Shown piece after piece: positions 31,892 to 40,647 of a stretch of DNA of 42,954 nt (the first letter of the stretch is position 1; each line of letters opens with the position of its first letter). The DNA comes from Clostridiales bacterium (GTDB taxonomy: Bacteria; Bacillota; Clostridia; UBA1381), in assembly GCA_029226975.1 (NCBI GenBank), contig JAQXZB010000079.1, positions 1 to 42,954 on the forward strand, written 5' to 3'. Both the position numbers and the translations under genes were made by a program. The notes beneath the pieces were generated by a model, which saw only the letters and a list, made by a program, of their open reading frames with translations, was not told where the DNA came from and made no database searches.

Positions 31892-32230
31892 ATGATTATA
31901 CATACATATAAATCGGGAAGCGGGCGCGATTTGATTTTAGAATATATAAACGGCCTAAGTAAAGCGGAAACAGTTGACGGATTGTCCGTTTTAAAAAGCA
32001 TGGAGGATAACAGGCTTGATGAGTTGAATTATAAACCGTGGCAGGGAAAAATATGGGAAGTGTATTTTTACAAGCATAATCGTATATTTTATGTGACGGT
32101 TGAAGGAGAGAATGTTTATTTGCTTCATGCCTGCAGAAAACAGAAGAATAAGACGGAGAAAAAGGATAAAGATATTGTTATAAAGCGGGCAAAAGAGCTT
32201 GGCGGTATTTTAAATAAAAAGCTGATATAA
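31892..32230 (+). CDS. higB: HigB/RelE-superfamily toxin (Gp49-like)
   Basis: 112 aa. The sequence HTYKSGSGRDLILEYINGLS, the KPWQGKIWEVYFYKHNRIFYVTVEGENVYLLHACRKQ core and the basic C-terminus match the phage-derived Gp49-like/HigB group of the RelE superfamily. These toxins are ribosome-dependent mRNA endonucleases; Arg, Lys and His residues of the core are the usual active-site type, though exact catalytic residues cannot be assigned here. The gene precedes its antitoxin by 12 nt, the order typical of HigBA rather than RelBE. A palindromic operator sits at the promoter. Confidence 0.85.
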   Translation: MIIHTYKSGSGRDLILEYINGLSKAETVDGLSVLKSMEDNRLDELNYKPWQGKIWEVYFYKHNRIFYVTVEGENVYLLHACRKQKNKTEKKDKDIVIKRAKELGGILNKKLI

Positions 32231-32242
32231 GGAGGGATATAT

Positions 32243-32530
32243 ATGGCATGGGAAGCAATCGGCGTTAATGAAATTATAGAAAATAAAAAAAATGAGGACA
32301 GCGAGTTTTGCCGTCTGTGGAACGAAAGCCGCGCGGAATATGAAACCATAGGTGCGATTATCAGACTGAGAAAGGAAAAGGGACTCTCTCAGGAGCAGCT
32401 TGCCCAAATGTCCGGGAATAAGCAGCAGGTAATATCGAGAATTGAAAACAAGGAGAACAGCCCGACTTTAAAAACCCTTTGCAGCATACTGGATGTACTG
32501 GGCTATAAAATAAGCTTCATACCTAAATAA
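32243..32530 (+). CDS. higA: HigA-type XRE-family antitoxin
   Basis: 95 aa from ATG 32243 after GGAGG. The C-terminal half is an XRE/Cro helix-turn-helix (IRLRKEKGLSQEQLAQMSGNKQQVISRIENKENSPTLKTL) ending LGYKISFIPK. The N-terminal about 35 residues (WEAIGVNEIIENKKNEDSEF) probably bind the toxin. It should neutralise the HigB-like toxin and repress the operon through the dyad at 31849-31872. A terminator follows. Confidence 0.85.
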   Translation: MAWEAIGVNEIIENKKNEDSEFCRLWNESRAEYETIGAIIRLRKEKGLSQEQLAQMSGNKQQVISRIENKENSPTLKTLCSILDVLGYKISFIPK

Positions 32531-32544
32531 TAAGGGATTTTAGA

Positions 32545-32577
32545 CCTCTCTCATCGGATTTGGTGAGAGAGGCTTTT
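32545..32577. terminator. Terminator between higA and the convergent comEA-like gene
   Basis: CCTCTCTCATC (32545-32555) pairs with GGTGAGAGAGG (32562-32572), followed by CTTTTT. The comEA-like stop codon lies at the right edge. Confidence 0.85.
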
Positions 32578-32946
32578 TCAATCCACACAAATATCGCTGC
32601 GGATTGCTTCAAAGGTCTTTTCGCCTATGCCGCTTACAAGCATTATGTCCTCAATCATTTTAAAGCTGCCATGCTCGGACCGATACTGTATAATCCGCTC
32701 TGCCAGCACCTCGCCGATGTTTTCAAGCTGCATAAGCTCCTCCTTATCGGCGGTGTTTATGTTTATTGCTCCGTCTTTGGAGGGCGGCGCGGTTGCCTGT
32801 GCGGTGTGCGCCGGGACGGAGGTGGGTATATGCTCTATAAAGGGCGTGTCATCGCTCTTTTCAAAAAGGTATCCGCATATACACATGGCGGTAAATGCCG
32901 CTGCCGCGGTGATTATTTTTGCGGGTTTGGTAAGATGTATTTTCAC
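32578..32946 (-). CDS. comEA: ComEA-like helix-hairpin-helix DNA-binding protein
   Basis: 122 aa from GTG 32946, behind AAGGAGA. An N-terminal membrane anchor (about 10-27) and a Pro/Thr/Ala linker lead to two helix-hairpin-helix motifs (ININTADKEELMQLENIGEVLAERIIQYR and VSGIGEKTFEAIR), the DNA-binding part of competence protein ComEA. The SLBB domain found in longer ComEA proteins is missing, so this is a short version. It could bind DNA outside the membrane for uptake, but no comEB/comEC lies next to it, and small HhH proteins of unclear role also exist. Confidence 0.82.
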   Translation of the reverse strand: MKIHLTKPAKIITAAAAFTAMCICGYLFEKSDDTPFIEHIPTSVPAHTAQATAPPSKDGAININTADKEELMQLENIGEVLAERIIQYRSEHGSFKMIEDIMLVSGIGEKTFEAIRSDICVD

Positions 32947-32979
32947 GAAAATTCTCCTTTGTTTTTTATGTATAATTAT

Positions 32980-33007
32980 ATTTTAACAATTTTGGAGAAT
33001 TTGTCAA
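32980..33007 (-). promoter_or_regulatory. Promoter of the comEA-like gene
   Basis: On the minus strand TTGACA (33002-33007), a 16-nt spacer and TAAAAT (32980-32985). It is back to back with the protease promoter, the two -35 boxes being 11 nt apart. Confidence 0.6.
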
Positions 33008-33018
33008 TATATTTTGTA

Positions 33019-33047
33019 TTGAAAAAACTATATATTTGTGGTAAAAT
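33019..33047 (+). promoter_or_regulatory. Promoter of the S8 protease gene
   Basis: TTGAAA (33019-33024), 17-nt spacer, TAAAAT (33042-33047) with a TGG extension, 33 nt before the ATG. Confidence 0.65.
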
Positions 33048-33080
33048 TCAATATATACCAAATACCGGGAGGAATGTGCA

Positions 33081-34853
33081 ATGAAAAGGCTTGTAATATC
33101 CGTTTTGACTGCGGTTTTTATGGGAAGTGCCGCATATGCCGCCGCACCGGTGAATGATGCGTATTATGACAAGCAGTGGGGCTTTTCAAATGACGGCTCT
33201 TTTAATATAGAAGATATAAGCGAGGACTTGGCGATTTACATAAATCCCTTCTCAAACCCGTCGGGCGTGACCTATTGGAAAAGCCGGCAGTCGGATACGG
33301 AGGAGGGCGGCGGGAGTGTGCATATAAGCATAAATGCCGCCGATGTAAGCGTGTCGGCTACAAGGGTTAAGCGTGGAATAGACATTAGGGCCGAGGAGGC
33401 GTGGAAGCTTCTTCACGAGGGCGAGGAAACCGTTGTGGCGGTTATTGATACGGGTATCGATTATACACATCCCGACCTTGAGCCTAATATATGGACAAAT
33501 CCGAAAGAAATCCCGTCAAACGGTATTGATGATGACGAAAACGGTTATATCGATGATATTCACGGCTGGAATTTTGTGAGCAATTCCAATAAAGTATTTG
33601 AAAGCAGCAAGGATAATCACGGTACGCACTGCGCCGGAACCATTGCGGCGGTATCCGGCAACGGACGCGGAATTGCGGGGCTTGCAGGTGACGGCAGCGT
33701 TAAGGTTATGAGCATAAAGGTGCTTAGCGAATCGGGAGATAATGTTTCGGTGGACGCAATGGTGCGGGCAATACGCTATGCCGAGGAAAACGGCGCGCGG
33801 GTGTGCAATATGAGCATGGGTACAACAGCCTACAGTACGGAGCTTTACAGGGCTGTGGAGGAAAGCGGTATGCTCTTTGTTACCTCGGCCGGAAACGGCG
33901 CAAACTGGACGGCAAACGGAATAAATATCGATGAGCGACCCGTTTATCCTGCGTGCTTTGATTGCGATAATATAATTACTGCGGCAAATCTGCATTTTGA
34001 CGGGGGACTTAATCGAACCTCAAATTACGGAGTAAAATCGGTTGATATTGCCGCTCCCGGCACTTATATTCTTTCAACCACAACCAACGGAACCTACAGC
34101 TATATGAACGGAACCTCCATGGCTGCGCCCATGGTGAGCGCGGCGGCGGCACTGCTGTTTTCGCAAAATCCCGATATGGACGCGGTGCAGGTAAAGGAAG
34201 CGATTTTAAACAGCGCGCGCACTTTACCCGCCCTTAAGGACTGTGTGGCAACGGGCGGAATGCTTGATGCGGGCGCGGCACTTAAGTATACGTCAAAAAC
34301 CCTGTCGGAGGACGGTGTCTTTTCCGATATAAAGCATAGCTGGGCGAAGGAATATATTGAAGCGGTTTATGCGGCCGGGATATTAAACGGTACCGGGGAC
34401 GGTAAATTTTCGCCCAACAAGGCAATGACCCGCGGCATGGCTGCGTCAATGCTCTACCGCATGAGGGGCGAGCCGGCGACGGAGTGGTATACGGGCTTTG
34501 AGGACGTAACAGAAAATTCATGGTATGCGGATGCGGTTTCCTGGGCGTATCGGGAGGGCATAATTTCCGGCTACGGCAACGGCAAATTCGGCGGTGAGGA
34601 CTATTTAAGGCGGGAGCAGCTGTGCCAAATGATGTATATGTATGCCCGAAAATATATGAACTTAAATCCCGTCGATTACGATATAAGCATATGGACTGAT
34701 GAGGAGCGCGTTTCACAGTGGGCGAGAGAGGCTGTGGGCTGGGCGGCGTCAAAGGGAAATCTTCATTGCACAAGCGGCAGGCTTCGCCCGGTTTCAATAG
34801 CTTCAAGAGCCGATGCGGCGGCAATGGCGGCACAGCTTTTGAGTGAGGAATAA
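33081..34853 (+). CDS. SLH-anchored subtilisin-family (S8) serine protease
   Basis: 590 aa from ATG 33081 with GGGAGG upstream. A signal peptide (LVISVLTAVFMGSAAYA) is followed by a short N-terminal region and the S8 domain (about 95-400), with the full triad: D123 (AVIDTGID), H180 (NHGTHCAGT) and S346 (NGTSMAAPM). NGIDDDENGYIDDIHGWNF is typical of the subgroup. Three SLH repeats (about 410-590; WAKEYIEAVYAAGILNG, WYADAVSWAYREGIISG and a weaker third) anchor it to the wall. It should cut proteins at the cell surface, possibly S-layer or nutrient proteins. No clear long inhibitor prodomain is seen; only about 75 residues separate the signal peptide from the catalytic domain. Confidence 0.92.
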   Translation: MKRLVISVLTAVFMGSAAYAAAPVNDAYYDKQWGFSNDGSFNIEDISEDLAIYINPFSNPSGVTYWKSRQSDTEEGGGSVHISINAADVSVSATRVKRGIDIRAEEAWKLLHEGEETVVAVIDTGIDYTHPDLEPNIWTNPKEIPSNGIDDDENGYIDDIHGWNFVSNSNKVFESSKDNHGTHCAGTIAAVSGNGRGIAGLAGDGSVKVMSIKVLSESGDNVSVDAMVRAIRYAEENGARVCNMSMGTTAYSTELYRAVEESGMLFVTSAGNGANWTANGINIDERPVYPACFDCDNIITAANLHFDGGLNRTSNYGVKSVDIAAPGTYILSTTTNGTYSYMNGTSMAAPMVSAAAALLFSQNPDMDAVQVKEAILNSARTLPALKDCVATGGMLDAGAALKYTSKTLSEDGVFSDIKHSWAKEYIEAVYAAGILNGTGDGKFSPNKAMTRGMAASMLYRMRGEPATEWYTGFEDVTENSWYADAVSWAYREGIISGYGNGKFGGEDYLRREQLCQMMYMYARKYMNLNPVDYDISIWTDEERVSQWAREAVGWAASKGNLHCTSGRLRPVSIASRADAAAMAAQLLSEE

Positions 34854-34945
34854 ATTATAAATTGTAAATGTTGACAGCTTCAAAAAACAAAAAAACTTTT
34901 ATTTTTGTAAGAATTGCCGATATTTCGAAAATAAAGGAAAAACTA

Positions 34946-34974
34946 TTGCAATAAAGCTCTTGATATGATAATAT
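34946..34974 (+). promoter_or_regulatory. Promoter of the fapR-fab operon
   Basis: TTGCAA (34946-34951), 17-nt spacer, TAATAT (34969-34974). A perfect dyad TTGATAT-GATA-ATATCAA (34960-34977) overlaps the -10 box. Confidence 0.55.
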
Positions 34975-34986
34975 CAATATGTCGGT

Positions 34987-35003
34987 TTAATACCTGATAC
35001 TAA
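34987..35003 (+). promoter_or_regulatory. FapR operator
   Basis: TTAATACCTGATACTAA differs by one base from TTAGTACCTGATACTAA, the FapR box known from Bacillus. It lies just after the expected transcription start and 40 nt before fapR, so FapR should repress its own operon until malonyl-CoA releases it. Confidence 0.85.
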
Positions 35004-35042
35004 TAATAATTCACAAAATGTCGATAAAAGGAGGCGGACGCG

Positions 35043-35573
35043 GTGAGCCGGATTTTAAAGCAGGAAAGGCATGACCTGCTTAAAAGGAAAATCAAACAAA
35101 ATCCATTTCTTAAAGATGAAGAACTGGCAAAGGCTTGCGGCGTAAGCGTGTCCACCATCAGATTCGACCGCGCGGAGCTGGGCATTGCCGAGTACCGCGA
35201 GAGAGTGAAGTCGGTGGCACAGGACAGTATTCATAACACAAGCGCGGAAATACTGGATTTAAACCCGTTTCGGGACGGGCTTTCCATTCTGGTTACGGAC
35301 GAGAGCATGACGTTTGAGGGGACGGATGTGGTAAAGAGCCAGTATATCTATTCCTTTGCGGAAAATCTTGCTCTTAATGTAATCGAAGCAAAATCCATGC
35401 TTGTAAAGGTTGCGAATGTAAAGTATATAAGCGAGGTGCACTGCGGGGACAAGCTTCTTGCAAAATCCACCGTTATGCGAAACCGCGGCGGAGAGTATAT
35501 AGTTCATGTGTTTATAAAGGTTAATATGAAAGAGGTCTTCAGGGGAAAATTCAGCCTGAGAGTCCTGAACTGA
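35043..35573 (+). CDS. fapR: Fatty acid and phospholipid biosynthesis repressor FapR
   Basis: 176 aa from GTG 35043, 8 nt after AAAGGAGG. An N-terminal DeoR-like helix-turn-helix (KDEELAKACGVSVSTIRFDRAELGI) is joined to a hotdog-fold effector domain (about 60-176), which in known FapR binds malonyl-CoA. Length and order match the family. It heads the lipid operon and faces a clear FapR box. Only 8 nt separate it from plsX. Confidence 0.95.
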   Translation: MSRILKQERHDLLKRKIKQNPFLKDEELAKACGVSVSTIRFDRAELGIAEYRERVKSVAQDSIHNTSAEILDLNPFRDGLSILVTDESMTFEGTDVVKSQYIYSFAENLALNVIEAKSMLVKVANVKYISEVHCGDKLLAKSTVMRNRGGEYIVHVFIKVNMKEVFRGKFSLRVLN

Positions 35574-35581
35574 GGTTTGCG

Positions 35582-36571
35582 ATGAAGATAATAATTGATG
35601 CAATGGGCGGCGATTATGCGCCGCAGGCGCCTGTAGAGGCAAGCGTCATTGCCGTTAAGGAGGAAGGGGTAAGCATTATCCTTGTGGGAAAGCGGCGCGA
35701 AATCGAGGAGGAGCTTGCAAAATACGATTATCCCAGAGACAGGATAGAAATTGTCAATGCCGATTATGTGATAAGCAATCACGAGGAGCCGGCAAAGGCT
35801 GTAAGACGGCGCAAGGACGCTTCGATAGTTGTGGCGGCGAATATGCTTAAAAACGGCGAGGGCGACGCGCTGCTGTCAATGGGCAGCACCGGTGCGCTGT
35901 TAGCGGCGGGACTGCTTATTGTGGGCAGAATAAAGGGCGTTTTAAGACCTGCTCTTGCAACGCTGCTTCCGTCGGCAAAGGGGCCTAAGATGCTCATAGA
36001 CGCCGGCGCCAACACTAACTGCAAGGCAGAAAATCTTGTACAGTTTGCGGTAATGGGCAGCATATACATGAGCAATGTGCTTTCCATAAAAAATCCCACC
36101 GTAGGACTTATCTCCAACGGCGAGGAAGAGGGCAAGGGCGACGAGCTTACGAGAGTTACTCATCCCAAGCTTGCCGAGGCTCCCATTAACTTTATCGGAA
36201 ATATCGAGGGACGCGATGTCATGGAGGGCAATGCGGACGTTATGACCTGCGACGGCTTTGTCGGAAACGTTGTATTAAAAACGGTTGAGGGCATGGGCGC
36301 GGTTGTGGGGCGCGAAATAAAGGATATATTCAAAAAGAATATTTTCACAAAAATCGGAGCACTGCTTACCATGAGCGGAATAAACTCCTTTAAGAAGATG
36401 ATGGATTACAGAGAATACGGCGGAGCGCCTCTTTTGGGAACGCAGATGCCGGTTATAAAGGGACACGGCTCCTCGGATACCAAGGCTGTGGTAAGCGCCA
36501 TACGCCAGGCGAGGAAGTTCGTGGATACAAAAATAATAGAAAAAATACAGGCAAATATAAGTACGGAGTAG
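35582..36571 (+). CDS. plsX: Phosphate acyltransferase PlsX
   Basis: 329 aa, usual length. MKIIIDAMGGDYAPQAPVEA, GSTGALLAAG, DAGAN and CDGFVGNVVLKT are hallmark segments of PlsX. The enzyme turns acyl-ACP and phosphate into acyl-phosphate, the donor used by PlsY to start phospholipid synthesis; it is a peripheral membrane protein. Placement directly after fapR is the standard Bacillota arrangement. Confidence 0.97.
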   Translation: MKIIIDAMGGDYAPQAPVEASVIAVKEEGVSIILVGKRREIEEELAKYDYPRDRIEIVNADYVISNHEEPAKAVRRRKDASIVVAANMLKNGEGDALLSMGSTGALLAAGLLIVGRIKGVLRPALATLLPSAKGPKMLIDAGANTNCKAENLVQFAVMGSIYMSNVLSIKNPTVGLISNGEEEGKGDELTRVTHPKLAEAPINFIGNIEGRDVMEGNADVMTCDGFVGNVVLKTVEGMGAVVGREIKDIFKKNIFTKIGALLTMSGINSFKKMMDYREYGGAPLLGTQMPVIKGHGSSDTKAVVSAIRQARKFVDTKIIEKIQANISTE

Positions 36572-36586
36572 AAAGGATTATAAAAA

Positions 36587-37564
36587 ATGGCTAACGCAAG
36601 GATAAGCGGACTGGGCGCGTACGTTCCCGAAAAGGTGTATGACAACGCATACATGGAAAGTATTGTTGATACAAGTGACGAGTGGATAATCCGCCGCACA
36701 GGTATCGAGAAAAGACATATAAGCGCCGATGATGAGTATACCACTGATATGGGTACAAAGGCTGCCGAGGCGGCATTAAAGGACGCGGGCATAAGCGCGG
36801 AGGAAATAGACATGATAATCTTTGCAACGGTTACGCCCGATTATTTTACTCCCTCCTGCGCCTGCGTGGTACAGGGCAGAATAGGCGCGAAAAACGCCAT
36901 GGCGATTGATTATAACGCTGCCTGCTCAAGCTTTGTTGTGGGACTTATAATGGCACAGCAGTTCATTTCATCGGGAGCGTATAAAAATGTGCTTGTCATA
37001 AGCGCGGACGCGCTTTCAAAGGCTACGGACTACAAAGACCGCGCTACCTGCGTGCTTTTCGGCGACGCGGCGGGTGCGGCGGTTGTTACGGCAACGGACG
37101 AGCCGGGAATAATAAGCTTCGACATGGGCGCGGACGGTACGGGCGCAGGCTCCATAACCAGTCTTGCGTTCAGAAACGATACAGAAGAGCTTGAAAAGCG
37201 CATAGGCGGCAAAAAGGAAACTATTTGGATGGCAGGTCAGGCGGTAATGAAATTTGCCGTAAAAGCAATGGCGGATTCATCACAGCGGGCTTTGGACAAG
37301 GCGGGGCTTACCTATGACGATATTGCGCTTGTGGTACCCCACCAGGCAAATTACAGAATTGTGGACAGCGCGATAAAGCGCATGGGCATAAGCGAGGATA
37401 AGGTTATTTTAACCATTCAAAAATACGGAAACACCTCGGCTTCATGTATTCCCGTTGCACTTTGCGAGGCTGTTGAAACGGGAAAGGTTAAAAAAGGCGA
37501 TAAGATAGTTCTCGTCGGCTTCGGCGGCGGACTGACATATGCGGCATGTGTGCTTCAGATGTAA
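36587..37564 (+). CDS. fabH: 3-oxoacyl-ACP synthase III FabH
   Basis: 325 aa. The Cys-His-Asn active site is present: C113 (NAACSSF), H252 (VPHQAN) and N282 (GNTSASCIP). FabH condenses a short acyl-CoA with malonyl-ACP to start fatty acid chains; whether it prefers acetyl- or branched-chain primers cannot be told from these motifs. It sits 15 nt after plsX. Confidence 0.97.
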   Translation: MANARISGLGAYVPEKVYDNAYMESIVDTSDEWIIRRTGIEKRHISADDEYTTDMGTKAAEAALKDAGISAEEIDMIIFATVTPDYFTPSCACVVQGRIGAKNAMAIDYNAACSSFVVGLIMAQQFISSGAYKNVLVISADALSKATDYKDRATCVLFGDAAGAAVVTATDEPGIISFDMGADGTGAGSITSLAFRNDTEELEKRIGGKKETIWMAGQAVMKFAVKAMADSSQRALDKAGLTYDDIALVVPHQANYRIVDSAIKRMGISEDKVILTIQKYGNTSASCIPVALCEAVETGKVKKGDKIVLVGFGGGLTYAACVLQM

Positions 37565-37579
37565 AGGAGAGAGAGGAAA

Positions 37580-38524
37580 ATGAATACAAGATTATGTGAG
37601 CTTTTGGGAATTGAATACCCGGTTATCCAGGGCGGAATGGCATGGGTGGCAACGGCAGAGCTTGCCGCCGCGGTATCAAACGGCGGCGGTTTGGGACTTA
37701 TTGCGGCGGGCGGTGCGCCGGCAGACGCGGTAAGAGAGCAGATCAGAAAATGCCGCACGCTTACCGACAAGCCCTTCGGCGTAAACGTTATGCTTATGTC
37801 GCCCTTTGCCGAGGAGGTTATGCAGGTAATTATCGAGGAAAAGCCGGCGGTTGTCGCAACGGGTGCGGGCAATCCCGGAAAATACATTCCGGCTCTTAAG
37901 GAAGCGGGAATAAAGATACTTCCCGTTATCGCAAGCGTTGCAATGGCAAAGAAAATGGAAAAGGACGGTGCGGACGCAATTATAGCCGAGGGAACCGAGG
38001 CGGGCGGACACATAGGCGAGCTTACCACAATGGTGCTTGTTCCCCAGGTGGCGGACGCGGTTTCTGTGCCGGTTGTGGCAGCGGGCGGCATTGCTGACAA
38101 GAGAGGTGCGGCAGCGGCGTTTGCCTTGGGCGCGGACGGAATACAGGTCGGAACGAGATTTATCTGCTCCGAGGAATGTATTGCTCATGAAAATTACAAA
38201 AACGCGGTTTTAAAGGCGAAAGACAGGGACGCGGTTGTGACCGGACGTTCGACCGGTGCGCCGGTGAGAGCCCTTAAAAATAAGCTTACAAGGGAGTATG
38301 ACAGGTTAGAAAAGGAAGGCGCGTCAAAGGAAGAGATTGAACAGTTAGGCGTTGGCGGCTTAAGAAGAGCCTTTTTAGATGGCGATGTTCAGACCGGCTC
38401 CTTAATGGCGGGTCAGTCGGCGGCTATGGTGAATAAAATCGAGCCTTGTGCGGATATTATAAGAAGCTATTTCGAGGGCATGGATGAGCTGCTTAAAACG
38501 GTAGCGGAAAAGACGGAGGTGTAA
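37580..38524 (+). CDS. fabK: FMN-dependent enoyl-ACP reductase FabK
   Basis: 314 aa, a 2-nitropropane-dioxygenase-like TIM barrel: IEYPVIQGGMAWVATAELAAAVSNGGGLG at the start, then GTEAGGHIGE with the family His, and VAAGGIADKRGAAAAFALGADGIQVGTRF for flavin phosphate binding. FabK reduces enoyl-ACP with NAD(P)H and FMN as the last step of chain extension and replaces FabI, which is not seen in the window. It lies one base before fabD. Confidence 0.95.
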   Translation: MNTRLCELLGIEYPVIQGGMAWVATAELAAAVSNGGGLGLIAAGGAPADAVREQIRKCRTLTDKPFGVNVMLMSPFAEEVMQVIIEEKPAVVATGAGNPGKYIPALKEAGIKILPVIASVAMAKKMEKDGADAIIAEGTEAGGHIGELTTMVLVPQVADAVSVPVVAAGGIADKRGAAAAFALGADGIQVGTRFICSEECIAHENYKNAVLKAKDRDAVVTGRSTGAPVRALKNKLTREYDRLEKEGASKEEIEQLGVGGLRRAFLDGDVQTGSLMAGQSAAMVNKIEPCADIIRSYFEGMDELLKTVAEKTEV

Positions 38525-38525
38525 A

Positions 38526-39467
38526 ATGGGTAAATTAGCATTTATTTTTGCAGGTCAGGGCGCACAGAAGCCCGGCATGGGCAAGGAGCTTTATGACAGC
38601 TTCGACTGTGCAAAGAAGGTATTTGACGAGGCAAACGAAGCTTTGGGCTTTGACGTTACCGACATGATATTTAACGGCGACCAGGACACCCTGATGATAA
38701 CCGAAAACACACAGCCCACAATCGTTACCATGAGTACGGCGGCTTTGAGAGTTCTTGAAGAAAAGGGAATACGTCCGGATATGGTTGCGGGACTGAGTCT
38801 CGGCGAGTACACAGCGCATGTTGCATCGGGCTCCATGAGCTTTGCCGATGCGGTAAGACTTGTTAAAAAGAGAGGAAAGTATATGCAGGAGGAGGTTCCC
38901 GTAGGCAAGGGAGCCATGGCTGCAATAATCGCTCTTGACGCGGATACGGTAAGAGAATGCTGCCGCGAAGCTTCAGAGCTTGGCGTATGCACCGGCGCGA
39001 ACTTCAACTGCCCCGGACAGATAGTTGTTTCGGGGGATGTCGCGGCGGTTGACAGATGCTGCGAGATAGCAAAGGAGAAGGGCGCAAAGCGCGCTATGCG
39101 CTTAGCTGTTTCGGCACCTTTCCACTGCGCGCTTTTGGAGGGCGCGGGAGAGAAGCTTGCCCGTGAGCTGGAAAACGTTGAGGTAAGGGATATGCAAATC
39201 CCGGTAATAACAAACGTTACCGCGGATTATGTACCCTCAAAGGAGGATATAAAGCCCACGCTTATAAAGCAGGTTTCAAACTCCGTACTCTGGGAGGATT
39301 CAATAAGAAAAATGATAAGCGACGGCGCGGACACTTTTGTGGAAATAGGTCCCGGAAAAGCGCTGTGCGGCTTCTTAAAGAAGATAGACAAAAATGTAAG
39401 AGCCTTTAATGTGGAGGATCTTGCATCATTGGAAAAAACGCTTGAGGGCTTAAAGGAGGAAATGTAA
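38526..39467 (+). CDS. fabD: Malonyl-CoA:ACP transacylase FabD
   Basis: 313 aa. FIFAGQGAQKPGMGKEL opens the acyltransferase fold; the nucleophile S91 is in GLSLGEY and the catalytic H200 in SAPFHC. It moves malonyl from CoA to ACP. Its TAA overlaps the fabG ATG by one base, so the two are translationally coupled. Confidence 0.97.
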   Translation: MGKLAFIFAGQGAQKPGMGKELYDSFDCAKKVFDEANEALGFDVTDMIFNGDQDTLMITENTQPTIVTMSTAALRVLEEKGIRPDMVAGLSLGEYTAHVASGSMSFADAVRLVKKRGKYMQEEVPVGKGAMAAIIALDADTVRECCREASELGVCTGANFNCPGQIVVSGDVAAVDRCCEIAKEKGAKRAMRLAVSAPFHCALLEGAGEKLARELENVEVRDMQIPVITNVTADYVPSKEDIKPTLIKQVSNSVLWEDSIRKMISDGADTFVEIGPGKALCGFLKKIDKNVRAFNVEDLASLEKTLEGLKEEM

Positions 39468-40207
39468 TGCTAAAGGGAAAAACGGCCGTTATAACCGGCT
39501 CCGGCAGGGGCATAGGCAAGGCGATTGCCCTAAAAATGGCGTCACTGGGCGCAAATATTGTAATAAACGACATTCCCGCCTCGGATTACGCGGACGAGTG
39601 CGCCGAGGAGGTTAAGGCTTTAGGCGTTGACGCAATTGTCGTAAGGGGCGATGTAAGGAAGAAGGAGGACGTTGACCTTCTTGTAAAGACTGCGGCGGAG
39701 AAATTCGGCAGTATAGATATATTTGTAAACAACGCGGGCGTAACCCGCGACGGGCTTATGCTTCGTATGTCCGAGGAGGACTGGGACTTGGTTATGGATA
39801 TAAACCTTAAAGGTGCCTTTAACTGCATAAAGGCTGTGGCAAGAACCATGATGAAGCAAAGAAGCGGCTCGATTATAAATATCGCGTCGGTTGTCGGCGA
39901 AATGGGAAATGTGGGTCAGGCGAATTACAGCGCTTCAAAGGGCGGACTTATAGCTCTTACAAAGACCACCGCAAAGGAATTTGCGTCAAGAGGAATACGC
40001 TGTAACGCGGTTGCGCCGGGCTTTATCGCTTCGGCAATGACCGACAAGCTGTCCGATGAGGTAAAGCAGCAGTATTTTAAGGCGATACCTCTTGCAAAAT
40101 TCGGAGAAACGAGCGACGTTGCGGACGTTGCCGCATTCTTAGCCTCCGATATGTCCAAGTACGTTACCGGTCAGGTCATCAATGTTGACGGCGGACTGTT
40201 AATGTGA
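39467..40207 (+). CDS. fabG: 3-oxoacyl-ACP reductase FabG
   Basis: 246 aa short-chain dehydrogenase. The NADPH-binding [10 protein letters not shown] lies at the N-terminus, NNAG in the middle, and the catalytic S141, Y154 and K158 (NYSASKGG) follow with standard spacing; the end [14 protein letters not shown] is characteristic. It reduces 3-oxoacyl-ACP to the 3-hydroxy form. The 73-nt gap to acpP holds a small CCGC-TTCG-GCGG hairpin (40242-40253). Confidence 0.96.
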   Translation: MLKGKTAVITGSGRGIGKAIALKMASLGANIVINDIPASDYADECAEEVKALGVDAIVVRGDVRKKEDVDLLVKTAAEKFGSIDIFVNNAGVTRDGLMLRMSEEDWDLVMDINLKGAFNCIKAVARTMMKQRSGSIINIASVVGEMGNVGQANYSASKGGLIALTKTTAKEFASRGIRCNAVAPGFIASAMTDKLSDEVKQQYFKAIPLAKFGETSDVADVAAFLASDMSKYVTGQVINVDGGLLM

Positions 40208-40280
40208 TATATTTTTGAAAACAAAAATTATACGGCAATATCCGCTTCGGCGGCGCCAAAGCGAAAGGGGGTGCAGCAGA

Positions 40281-40511
40281 ATGGACGAGTTTGAGAAGGT
40301 AAGGGCTGTAATAGTTGACCAGCTTGGTGTGGATGAGGATTCCGTTACAATGGAAGCTTCGTTCGTTGACGATTTGGGCGCTGATTCGCTTGATATCGTG
40401 GAGCTTATTATGGGTCTTGAAACTGAGTTTGATATTGAAATCCCGGATGAGCAGGCGGAAAAGATCAGCACAGTTGGTGACGCGGTTAACTATATTAAGG
40501 AAAACGCATAA
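40281..40511 (+). CDS. acpP: Acyl carrier protein
   Basis: 76 aa from ATG 40281, after AAAGGGGGTG; an upstream frame extension runs through an intergenic hairpin and is rejected. The acidic four-helix protein carries S36 in [10 protein letters not shown], where phosphopantetheine is attached. It is the carrier for all intermediates of the pathway encoded around it. Confidence 0.97.
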   Translation: MDEFEKVRAVIVDQLGVDEDSVTMEASFVDDLGADSLDIVELIMGLETEFDIEIPDEQAEKISTVGDAVNYIKENA

Positions 40512-40525
40512 GCTGATTTTAAGAA

Positions 40526-40554
40526 GAAGCCGCTGCTCTTTGCGCGGCGGCTTC
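40526..40554 (+). other. Stem-loop after acpP
   Basis: GAAGCCGC (40526-40533) pairs with GCGGCTTC (40547-40554), with a 13-nt loop and no T-run after it. It may protect or process the abundant acpP message, leaving fabF partly on the next promoter. Confidence 0.5.
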
Positions 40555-40567
40555 GGACAGCTTAGTA

Positions 40568-40597
40568 TTGACAGGAAATAATTATAATTTATATATA
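40568..40597 (+). promoter_or_regulatory. Possible internal promoter before fabF
   Basis: TTGACA (40568-40573), 18-nt spacer, TATATA (40592-40597), 51 nt before the fabF start. The -35 is perfect; the -10 is weaker. Confidence 0.5.
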
Positions 40598-40647
40598 CAA
40601 AGCCGATGTAATCGGCGCAAGGATTTATTTGAAAGGAGCTTTTAAGC

